A stretch of DNA of 34,926 bases from Deltaproteobacteria bacterium (GTDB taxonomy: Bacteria; Desulfobacterota; Desulfarculia; Adiutricales; Adiutricaceae). Position numbers and translations under genes: made by a program. The stretch lies in assembly GCA_031257535.1 (NCBI GenBank), contig JAIROO010000148.1, positions 1-34,926 on the forward strand, given 5' to 3'. The notes beneath the pieces are model-generated. The model ran no database searches and was not told the origin of the DNA. It saw nothing but the letters and a program-made list of their open reading frames with translations. Below are positions 1 to 8,300 of the stretch, one piece after another; the first letter of the stretch is position 1, and the number at the start of each line of letters is the position of its first letter.

Positions 1-108
1 AGGTCTTGTTTATACACAATGTATAGTGGTAGCTATACATTTATAATAGCATTTATAGTAGAGCTACGCGCCTAAAATTTCAAAACAAGGGGTTTTTACG
101 AGACCATC
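1..108 (-). repeat. Foldback repeat copy 1 (left end cut by window edge)
   Basis: Member of the dispersed ~137-bp family. In the minus direction it begins GATGGTCTCGTAAAAACCCC and carries TTGAAA (78-83), a 17-bp spacer and TACTAT (55-60), a good sigma70-like promoter pointing out of the window. About 30 bp of its other end lie outside. By analogy with copies 2, 3, 6 and 8, a minus-strand gene may start just left of position 1; that is inference. Confidence 0.85.
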
Positions 109-181
109 ATTAACCTTAAGTCTTTTAGTTCATTTTTTTGGTAGGCCAATTTACTAAAATTTAATAATAATATTTAATATT
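109..181. other. AT-rich spacer downstream of the membrane protein gene
   Basis: Short AT-rich gap between repeat copy 1 and the stop codon of the minus-strand membrane protein. No convincing terminator hairpin or gene is visible. Confidence 0.5.
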
Positions 182-2494
182 TCATATAATTGGTTTTAAC
201 TCGACCCGCTCCATAAAAATCGTGGCCTCAAAGTCCTTTTGGAGGTCTTTATCCACGACGAGCCCAGTCATTAGAAAACCATTTTCTGGGATCGCGACCT
301 CGGAGCTTAATTTTACTTGACCATCAATTAAAGGCAAGTTAAGGCTTTGGCCATTAAACGACAGACTGACCGAAGATAACTTTAAGGCGGTATTTTTAGC
401 CTCGACCTTTAAGGCGACGTTAAGGTTAGCCTTTTGACCCCAGAGATTTTTAGGGGCCAATATTTTTATTAAGACATAATTTTTTATAAAAGCCCAATCT
501 TCATTGACTAAAATACCATAAATTTTCGCGTAACCATGCTCGTTTAGCCACGTTCGGTCAAAAACAAATAAGCCGTTATAAACTCTTTCACTTAGCTCGC
601 CGTTAAACAGGCCCTGATAATTTCGGTCAGAAATTATAGTAAATAACGAATCTTTGGTTAACAAGTATGGCCAAACGTTTGTTGGACTAAAATGAAGATT
701 ACCGTAGGTGTAACTAAATTTATGCTTTGAGTTAAATTTAAAAAACTCAGCCCCAAAAAAAGCGTCGTCTACCCTCATTAAATTAAGTTGAAAATAAGTC
801 CCAGGTCGAGCCCGGGTGATTATATCTCTTAGGGCTGCCAGATAAGTTCTAGCGGACATGACTTTATAAAATTTCTCTGGAAACTCGGTTAGATCCTTTA
901 GATTATCAAAGCCAATTCCCCAAAATAAGGAGAAAGCGGCCAAAAAAACCAAGGGGACGTATCTTATAAAATAATTAGTAAACTTGAAAGCTACAAAAAT
1001 AATTAAGGCCGGATAAATAAACGCCAAAGGAAGTCCCACATAAGAAATAAATTTCCATACTTGGTATCGATTGTCAAAAAAGTAATAGCCAAAAAAATAC
1101 AAAACTATGGCGGCGCTAAAAATTAATATTAAAGCCTTAATAGATTTAACGTTTTGGTCAGAAGATTTAACGTCTTGGCCTTCGCGTTTAGAGTCAGATT
1201 CGTCTTGATATTTAAACCCTAAGCGGTTAGCTAAAAAACCTAAAATGAAAAGTCCAAGGAAAAAGATAAAATACCAATAAACCGGGGCCGCGGAGCTTAA
1301 GACCGTAAAATACTCGACCCGATAAATTGGTAGGCCCGACAAAAGCCAAGGACTTAAAAAGGATATTTGCCAGCCCTCGGTTTGGGTCGCGGTTTCAAAA
1401 CTCCGCCTAATTAACCAAAAAGCCATAAAAGGCGTTAAAATAAAACATAACCCGGTGGTTAAGGCGACTGGTTTTAGCCCCCCCCACAGGGTCGCGCCTA
1501 TACGCCTAACCAAATTATGACCTTGGTCCCAAAGACAAAAACGACGAATTCCTCCAGCCAGGACTAAAAAAAAGACATAGGCTATAAAAGCCCCTTGATA
1601 AGCCAGAAAAAGCCAAAAAATTGGCCAAAAAAAACTAATATACTCTTTTTTACCTAAGTTTTTGGGCCATTGAAACATTTCCCTTAAAGCCACTAAATAA
1701 GCTAGGCTCCCCACCAATTGGCCGACTAAACCTTTAAAGATCAAAAAATTGTAAAAAGCCCCGCCCGTGACCCCTAAAGTTAAAGCCAGACTCACCCAAA
1801 AGCCTAAGCCAAAAATCCGCCTTAAAAACCAATGGATGACCAAGCCCGCGCCTACGACCATGGCCCCCATAAAGCCAAAGACGGCCCATAAAGCGGTTTG
1901 CCCCGCGGCCAAAGCGTAGGCGGCGAACAAAACTTGCGCGCCAAAGGAGTCTTTGGTCATGATTAGGGAGTTATAGGTAAAATTTAAAACCTTAGGGTCA
2001 GCCCCTAACCAATAATCGGTCAACAAAGCCCAGTTTAGGTAATCGACGCTGCCAAAAAGCCAGACCTCAAACCGCCCAGAGGGCCAAATAGCGGCGTAAA
2101 AAAAAGACAAGACCCCGGCTAAGATAACCCCCGCTAGCCAAAGCTCATGGTTTTGGAGGATTTTTTTTACGGCGGCGAACTTATCTTTTTGGCGCAAAAA
2201 AATAGGCAGATAAAAGACGACGATTTCTAAAATCGCTAAAAAGGCCCCTGAATAAAGGAAAACAAGAAGATAAAGACGAAGGTTAGATAAAACGAGGGTT
2301 AAGACCCAAGAGCTAAAAGCTAAAATCGCTCCGCCCGCGGCCAGGGTTAAAGGGTCGCCATACCGGAACTCGTCGCCTTTGACGCTTAACCGTAAACCTT
2401 GCCGCCCCCAAAAACTTAAGGCTAAGGTAAAAAAAACAAAAGTCGAGACGAACGAGCCCACTTGGCTCAATATATTCAACCAGTAATTGGTCAT
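182..2494 (-). CDS. Large polytopic membrane protein, GT-C glycosyltransferase-like (paralogue A)
   Basis: A 770-residue integral membrane protein with many hydrophobic segments (roughly a dozen) over residues 1-540, followed by a less hydrophobic C-terminal part that ends in a beta-rich-looking tail. I do not recognise a named family. The overall plan (polytopic membrane part plus an exported C-terminal domain) resembles GT-C fold glycosyltransferases that use polyprenyl-linked sugars, but no diagnostic catalytic motif can be claimed. It is clearly paralogous to the protein at 26529-28868. Shared blocks include an N-terminal FWGR...RYG-PLTL segment and a central IRR-FE-A-QT-GW...SPW--SG-P-Y segment. 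Residues ~570-670 are encoded by visibly more AT-rich DNA than the rest. A foldback repeat lies 16 bp upstream of the start and another lies downstream. The neighbouring rmlD supports a surface-glycan role by inference. Confidence 0.7.
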   Translation of the reverse strand: MTNYWLNILSQVGSFVSTFVFFTLALSFWGRQGLRLSVKGDEFRYGDPLTLAAGGAILAFSSWVLTLVLSNLRLYLLVFLYSGAFLAILEIVVFYLPIFLRQKDKFAAVKKILQNHELWLAGVILAGVLSFFYAAIWPSGRFEVWLFGSVDYLNWALLTDYWLGADPKVLNFTYNSLIMTKDSFGAQVLFAAYALAAGQTALWAVFGFMGAMVVGAGLVIHWFLRRIFGLGFWVSLALTLGVTGGAFYNFLIFKGLVGQLVGSLAYLVALREMFQWPKNLGKKEYISFFWPIFWLFLAYQGAFIAYVFFLVLAGGIRRFCLWDQGHNLVRRIGATLWGGLKPVALTTGLCFILTPFMAFWLIRRSFETATQTEGWQISFLSPWLLSGLPIYRVEYFTVLSSAAPVYWYFIFFLGLFILGFLANRLGFKYQDESDSKREGQDVKSSDQNVKSIKALILIFSAAIVLYFFGYYFFDNRYQVWKFISYVGLPLAFIYPALIIFVAFKFTNYFIRYVPLVFLAAFSLFWGIGFDNLKDLTEFPEKFYKVMSARTYLAALRDIITRARPGTYFQLNLMRVDDAFFGAEFFKFNSKHKFSYTYGNLHFSPTNVWPYLLTKDSLFTIISDRNYQGLFNGELSERVYNGLFVFDRTWLNEHGYAKIYGILVNEDWAFIKNYVLIKILAPKNLWGQKANLNVALKVEAKNTALKLSSVSLSFNGQSLNLPLIDGQVKLSSEVAIPENGFLMTGLVVDKDLQKDFEATIFMERVELKPII

Positions 2495-2509
2495 TTTTGT
2501 TCCAAAGAA

Positions 2510-2650
2510 GATGAACTTATAAAAAACCCATTTGATTTTTTAATAGCTCGTTTATATATTATATATGATAGTCGGTATAATTTAATATTAGTTTATATGG
2601 TAGACCCACGCGGCCTTAAATTTCAAAACCAGGGTTTTTAAGCGGCCATC
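2510..2650 (-). repeat. Foldback repeat copy 2, upstream of membrane protein A
   Basis: About 141 bp. Read on the minus strand it starts GATGGCCGCTTAAAAACCC and ends GGGTTTTTTATAAGTTCATC, so the ends are imperfect inverted repeats. It contains TTGAAA followed 18 bp later by TACCAT. Its gene-facing end lies 16 bp before the ATG of the membrane protein. Confidence 0.9.
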
Positions 2651-2787
2651 ATAGAAAAGACCTTACTTTTATCGATTCCCATAGCCAAAAAGTCTCTAAT
2701 TAGCAAAAAAATCATTAACTAAAGTAATTAGATTGCCAATAGCGATATTAAGCTAAAAAAAGGCCAGCGCGATTTAAACAAACTATT

Positions 2788-3660
2788 TTATAACCCCAAA
2801 ATCGTCTCTAAATACCGGTCCAGCCCAAAAGGCCACTCGGGCGACCTGATGCCAAAGGTCCGCCGAAACTTGGCGTTAGACAAAACGGAGTTAGCTGGCC
2901 GCGGGGCTGGATATTCGGGATTTTTTTGAACTGGGATCAGGTTTTCGGGTTTTAGGGTCATTAAAGCTCCCCTATCCGTGGCCCATTTTAGTAGATATTG
3001 GGCTAAACCATACCAACTAATCGACCCTGAGGCCGTTAGATTGTAAAGCCCATAAGCTTTTTGGGGTTGGAAGGTGGCTAAGATGGAGGAGATGGCTAAA
3101 AATTCCGCGCTAGTTGGGGCCCCAACTTGATTATCGACCACTTCTAAGGTCTCCCGGGTTTGCGCTAGACGCAAAAAGGTCGATGGAAAGTTCCGACCGC
3201 CCGGGCCATAAATCCAGCCTGTCCGAAAAATAAAATAAGACCCGCCTATCCGCTCTATAGCCTTATCGCCCTTTAGTTTAGCTCGGCCATAAACGTTTAA
3301 GGGGTTGGCCTCGTCGGTTTCCAGGTAAGGCTCCTCTTTGGTTCCGTCAAAAACGTAATCCGTGGAGAAGTGAATCAGCTCAGCCCCATGGTCTTTGGCC
3401 CAAGTGGCCAAGGCCGCGGGAGCCTCGCCATTAATGGCCATCACCGTCTCTTCGTCGTTTTCCGCGGCGTCGATCTTGGTGTAAGCGGCGGCGTTAAAGA
3501 TAAGTTCCGGGTTTAACTGATCTAAAAAAGAGCCTAATTCATCTGGATAGCGTAAATCCGCCTTTTCCCGACAACAGATGGTCGTCTCTCCCAAAAGAGG
3601 CAAAACTCCAGCCAAAGCTCGGCCCAGTTGCCCGCGACCTAATAACAAGATCCTGGCCAT
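2788..3660 (-). CDS. rfbD: dTDP-4-dehydrorhamnose reductase
   Basis: RmlD/RfbD-type short-chain dehydrogenase of 290 aa, the usual family length. It catalyses the last step of dTDP-L-rhamnose synthesis in the cytoplasm, using NAD(P)H. The N-terminus has the Rossmann motif LLGRGQLGRAL. Further on are FNAAAYTKIDAAE, the STDYVFDG block and the catalytic YGRAK (Tyr-x-x-x-Lys), all hallmarks of the family. The ATG at 3660 is preceded by GAGGG seven bases upstream, and that Shine-Dalgarno lies in the terminal sequence of repeat copy 3. No rmlA, rmlB or rmlC is visible in the window, so the gene is separated from the rest of its pathway. It stands alone between two directly repeated foldback elements. 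Confidence 0.93.
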   Translation of the reverse strand: MARILLLGRGQLGRALAGVLPLLGETTICCREKADLRYPDELGSFLDQLNPELIFNAAAYTKIDAAENDEETVMAINGEAPAALATWAKDHGAELIHFSTDYVFDGTKEEPYLETDEANPLNVYGRAKLKGDKAIERIGGSYFIFRTGWIYGPGGRNFPSTFLRLAQTRETLEVVDNQVGAPTSAEFLAISSILATFQPQKAYGLYNLTASGSISWYGLAQYLLKWATDRGALMTLKPENLIPVQKNPEYPAPRPANSVLSNAKFRRTFGIRSPEWPFGLDRYLETILGL

Positions 3661-3799
3661 TTTAACGCCCTCGTAAAAACCCCCTTTTTTGAGGGCTCGT
3701 TTATATACATTATATAGTGGCCATAAAATTTTTGATTAACTTATAAACTGGAGCCCCGCGCCCAAAATAGCGAAACAAGGGTTTTTCAAGGCCAGCCAT
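3661..3799 (-). repeat. Foldback repeat copy 3, upstream of rfbD
   Basis: About 139 bp filling almost the whole gap between gltD and rfbD. On the minus strand it has a GGCCTTGAAAAACCC left end and a GGGGGTTTTTACGAGGGC right end. The right end supplies the rfbD Shine-Dalgarno. Internal ACTATATAATGTATATAAAC matches the other copies. The TTGAAA promoter box is less well kept here. Confidence 0.88.
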
Positions 3800-3806
3800 T
3801 TTAAGT

Positions 3807-5183
3807 TCAAGACTTAGAGGCTTTAAAGTCGGCTAAAACCGTTCCCGCGACCTTTAAACCGTCGCTAATGGCCCTAACCACTAAAGAAGGACCACTCGCC
3901 GCGTCCCCAGCCACGTAAAGATTAGGGCTTAAGCGCCCATGGTGGTCGGGTTTAAGCTCCTTGGCCGCGGCTAAACTCCCGGGCTCAGGCCCGGTAAAAC
4001 CCATGGCTAAAAGAACCAAATCCGCGTCTTTGGTAAACTCCGAGCCCGGGACCGGGACTGGTTTAATTAAACGGCCATTTTCAATGAGCCACTCGACTTC
4101 CACGGCTTTTAAGCCATTTAGTCTTTCTGGCGACTTTGGATCCGCCGTAAACTCCAAAGTATTAACCCCCCAGCGACGAAACCCGCCTTCCTCATGGCTA
4201 GAGGAGGTCCTTAAAACCCTAGGCCACTGGGGCCAGGGATTGTCTAAAGCCCTTTCTTTTGGCGGTTTAGGCATTATTTCGTATTGAGACACCTCCACCG
4301 CTCCTTGCCGCCAAGCCGTGCCCACGCAGTCGCTACCCGTGTCGCCGCCGCCAATGACCACCACTTTCCGACCAAAAGCGTTAAGATCCGGGGGGATGGT
4401 GGCCTCCTCCCCAGCGTTAACCCGGTTTTGAGCGGCTAGGTAATCGGTGGCGAAACTTACCCCAATTAAATTCCGCCCCGGGATTGGTAGATCTCTTTTC
4501 CGCCTGGCTCCGATGGTTAAGATCAGAACTTGGTGCCGCTTCCACAAAAGCCTCTCGGAGATATCAAGACCCGCCTCGACCCCGCACAAAAATTTGACTC
4601 CCTCGGCCATCATCAGCTCTAATCGCCGATCAATTACCTCTTTTTCCAGCTTAAAGTCCGGGATGCCGTAACGCAAAAACCCGCCGGCTTTGGCGTCTTT
4701 TTCGTAAACCGTGACCTCCGCCCCCGCCCGCGACAGTCGGTAAGCCGCGGCCAAACCCGCTGGACCCGCCCCAATGACCCCCACGGACAGATCCAAATGA
4801 CGAGACTTTATAGCCCTTTTAACCAATCCCAACTCAAAACCGCGTTCAATGACCTCTAACTCCACTAAACGGGCCGGGACCGGATGTTCGTGAAGCCCTT
4901 GGACGCAGGAGCCTTCGCACAAGGCTGGACAGATCCGCCCGGTAAACTCGGGAAAGGGGCTGGTCTCTAACAACCGGCCTAAAGCGCTGGCCCAGCGACC
5001 GCTTTTCGCCTCAAGGTTAATTTCGGGAATGAGATTATACAAAGGACAGCCTAAAGCGTGGCAAAAAGGGATCCCGCAGTCCTGGCAGCGGTTCAGTTCT
5101 TGGCGCAAGGCCATCTCGGTGGGGCGAGTCTCCACTGGGCGATAATCGCGGAGGCGCTCGGTTACGGGTCTATATTCGCTCAT
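3807..5183 (-). CDS. gltD: Glutamate synthase (NADPH) small subunit
   Basis: The 458-aa beta subunit of GOGAT, which passes electrons from NADPH through FAD and iron-sulfur clusters to the large subunit. The N-terminal cysteine-rich part has CQDCGIPFCH and CPALCEGSC, ligands for 4Fe-4S clusters. An FAD-binding Rossmann motif (VIGAGPAGLAAAYRLSRAG) starts near residue 135 and a nucleotide-binding VIGGGDTGSD lies near residue 275. The C-terminal GDAASGPSLVVRAI segment is the second FAD contact. It lies ~165 bp downstream of gltB on the same strand, so co-transcription is likely. No clear Shine-Dalgarno precedes the ATG. Related FAD/NADPH subunits of other oxidoreductases share this fold, but adjacency to gltB settles the assignment. 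Confidence 0.95.
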   Translation of the reverse strand: MSEYRPVTERLRDYRPVETRPTEMALRQELNRCQDCGIPFCHALGCPLYNLIPEINLEAKSGRWASALGRLLETSPFPEFTGRICPALCEGSCVQGLHEHPVPARLVELEVIERGFELGLVKRAIKSRHLDLSVGVIGAGPAGLAAAYRLSRAGAEVTVYEKDAKAGGFLRYGIPDFKLEKEVIDRRLELMMAEGVKFLCGVEAGLDISERLLWKRHQVLILTIGARRKRDLPIPGRNLIGVSFATDYLAAQNRVNAGEEATIPPDLNAFGRKVVVIGGGDTGSDCVGTAWRQGAVEVSQYEIMPKPPKERALDNPWPQWPRVLRTSSSHEEGGFRRWGVNTLEFTADPKSPERLNGLKAVEVEWLIENGRLIKPVPVPGSEFTKDADLVLLAMGFTGPEPGSLAAAKELKPDHHGRLSPNLYVAGDAASGPSLVVRAISDGLKVAGTVLADFKASKS

Positions 5184-5349
5184 AACTAAAATCCAGTCGA
5201 CGAAGGCGTAAAAACAAATGAAAAGTCAAAAGAGGCCCTAAAAAAGGCCTAAAACGCCATATGGGCTCTAAAAAAACCATAAAGGCTCTAAAAAAAAGGG
5301 CCAAAACAAAAAGGCAAAAAAAGCCGAGATCGCCTAAAAAGGCCGCTCT
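5184..5349 (-). repeat. gltB-gltD spacer with degenerate GGCYCTAAAAAA repeats
   Basis: The spacer holds three loose copies of GGC(C/T)CTAAAAAA around 5233, 5264 and 5284, mixed with other GGCC and A-tract pieces. It looks like low-complexity intergenic DNA. No gene or clean terminator is visible. Confidence 0.4.
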
Positions 5350-8300
5350 TTAAGCCGCTGGATCCGGAGGCAAAGACTTTAAGCGACTTTCCAGGTTAAT
5401 GCCTTGGCGGTACTCCATGGGAAAAACTTTAATAAACCTAGCTTTTTCCCGAGCCCAGCCTTTTAAGATTTTTTTGGCGATGGCGCTATTGGTGTACTTT
5501 AAGTGACGGTTAATTAGAGCGTTTAGCTCCTCTTCGTCCTCGCGGTCCATTAGATCCAGATCGACCATCTCCAGGTTACAGTGATTGTCGAACAGACCGT
5601 CTTGATCGTAGACGTAAGCGAGACCCCCACTCATGCCCGCGGCGAAATTAACCCCGGTCGGGCCTAAGACCACGACCCGGCCGCCAGTCATGTATTCGCA
5701 GCCATGATCGCCCACGCCTTCGACCACGGCCAAAGCCCCACTATTCCTGACCGCGAACCTTTCGCCCGCTAAACCGCTTAAGTACAATTCTCCGCTCGTG
5801 GCCCCGTAAAGAGCCACGTTACCGACAATGGCGTTTTCCGAAGGCGTAAAATCCTCGCGGGCGTCAAACGGGGGCCTAATAATTAACTTGCCCCCCGATA
5901 GGCCCTTACCCACGTAATCGTTGGCCTCGCCAAAAAGCTCAATGGTCACCCCTTTAGCCACAAACGCCCCAAAGGATTGACCGGCCACCCCGGACAGCTT
6001 TAAATGGATAGTGTCGTCCGGTAATCCCGCGGCCGCCCATTTACGGACGACCCGACTGGAGATCTTGGCCCCCACCGCCCGATCGGTGTTTTTGACTTCT
6101 CGGTCGAGAACTATAGGGGTTCGGTTCTCGATGGCCGAAGCGACCTCGGGCAATAAGCGGTCGTCTAAGGAGTCAGCCGGACTTTTGGGCGCGTAGGCCT
6201 CAAACGATAAACCTTCTTGGGCGGGTTTATACAAAACGTCGGCGAAGTCTAAACCGCGCTCCATTAAAAAGGTCGAGTCAGAGCGGGGGCTTAGGCGGTC
6301 GACTTGGCCGATCATCTCCTTGACCGTCCGATAACCTAAGCTAGCCATGATTTCCCTTAGTTCTTGAGCCACAAAAGTAAAGAAGTTAACCACGTGCTCG
6401 GGCTTGCCCGCGAATCGAGCTCGCATCCGGGGGTCTTGAGTGGCCACGCCGACCGGGCAGGTATTGGTGTGACATTTGCGCATCATCAAGCAGCCCATAG
6501 CCACCAGTACCGCGGTCGCGAAACCAAACTCGTCGGCCCCCAGTAAAGCGGCCACGGCCACGTCTCGACCGGTCTTCATCTGGCCGTCGGCTTGGAGTCT
6601 AACCCTAGTCCGGAGATTATTTAAAACCAGCGTTTGCTGGGTTTCGGCCAAACCAATCTCCCAAGGCGAGCCAGCGTATCTAATGGAAGACAAAGGTGCC
6701 GCCCCAGTGCCGCCATCAAACCCCGAGATTAAAATGGACTCGGCCATGGCTTTAGCCACGCCAGCGGCGATGGTGCCAACTCCCACCACGGAGACTAATT
6801 TAACTGAGACCGTGGCTTTATCCGCGGCTTGATGTAAGTCGTAAATTAGTTGCGCGATGTCCTCAATGGAGTAAATGTCGTGGTGCGGCGGCGGCGAGAT
6901 CAATGTCACCCCCGGAGTCGAGTGCCTGACTCTGGCTATTTCGCTATCGACTTTATGACCAGGTAATTGCCCGCCTTCCCCGGGTTTCGCCCCTTGGGAG
7001 ATTTTAATTTGCAGTTCTTCGGCGTGGGCTAGGTACTCGGCCGTCACCCCAAACCGACCACTAGCCACTTGTTTGACCGCTGAGATGGTCGACTGACCGT
7101 CGGGCCGAGGTTTATATCTTTCTGGATCCTCCCCGCCTTCGCCAGAGTTCGACCGAGCCCCTAAGCCGTTCATGGCTAAAGCCATGGTCACGTGAGCTTC
7201 CCGCGACAACGAGCCAAAGGACATGGCCCCGGTGGCGAAGCGTTTCACGATCTGGCTGACTGGCTCAACCTCGTCTAAAGGTACTGGCGGCCGGTCTAAA
7301 CGGAAGGCCAGCTGACCTCTTAAGGTAAAAGCTTGGCTTGACTGGTCGTTAATTAAGGCAGCGTATTTTTTATAGAGCTCGTAATCGCCGGTTCTGACCG
7401 CTTCCCTTAAAGCCACCACGCTCTCGGCCGTCCACAGATGAGGTTGGCCGTCATGACGATAACGATAAGCTCCGCCCACCGGCAAAGGTTCTTCGGGCCC
7501 GGTTAGATCGGGTTTTAAGTAGTTAGCGGCTAAAGACAAGCGAGTGGCCGCGCCCTTTTCCAGCTGAGCCAAAGACACCCCGCCCACCCTCGAGGGGATG
7601 CCGGGAAAATACTTGTCCATGAGATCGGAGCCTAAACCCACGGCCTCAAAAATCTGGGCTCCTCGATAACCTCTTAAAGTCGAGATGCCCATTTTGCTCA
7701 TGATTTTTAACAAACCTTTTTTTAAGGCGTTAACGTAATTTTCGACGGCCGTGGTGGGACTTAAATCCGTGGCTAAACACCGGCGTCGGGCTAAATCGGC
7801 CACCGTCTCGTAGGCGAGATAAGGGTTAATGGCCGAGGCGCCTAAGCTTAGGAGCATGGCCATATGACTTACTTCCAAAGCGTCCCCGGTCTCTAAAACG
7901 ACCCCAATGGAGACGCGTCTTTCGATCTCTATTAATTTCCGATTAACCGCGGCCACGGCTAACAAAGACGGAATAGGCAACTCAGGTTTAACCCCGTCGC
8001 TTTTAGGTCGCCCCGCCGCCCGGTCGGAGACGACTATGATGTGGGTGCCCGCTCGAGCCGCCCTAGCCGCCTCTTCTTCTAAACGATTTAAAGCCTTGGC
8101 CAGAGCCTCGCCAGGCTTTTGGTGAGGCGAAGGCGGCGCGAAGGTCGCCGAGATGGTCGCGCAATTAAAGTCGTCGTACCGCAAATCCGCGAGCCGCCCC
8201 AAGTCGTCGTTGGACAAAAAGGGATGAGTTAGCTTAATAAGACGGGCTTGATAAGGCTCTTCGTTTAAAATGTTGGGATCGTAACCAATGAAGGTCATGA

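Noticed and set aside
182-3660. Composite transposon carrying the membrane protein and rfbD
   Set aside because: No transposase ORF and no target-site duplications could be seen; the flanking repeats are short foldback elements.
1-3799. Integron-like cassette array (repeat-gene-repeat-gene)
   Set aside because: The repeats lack attC core sites (RYYYAAC/GTTRRRY), lie 5' of genes and also occur far away beside housekeeping genes; no integrase is present.
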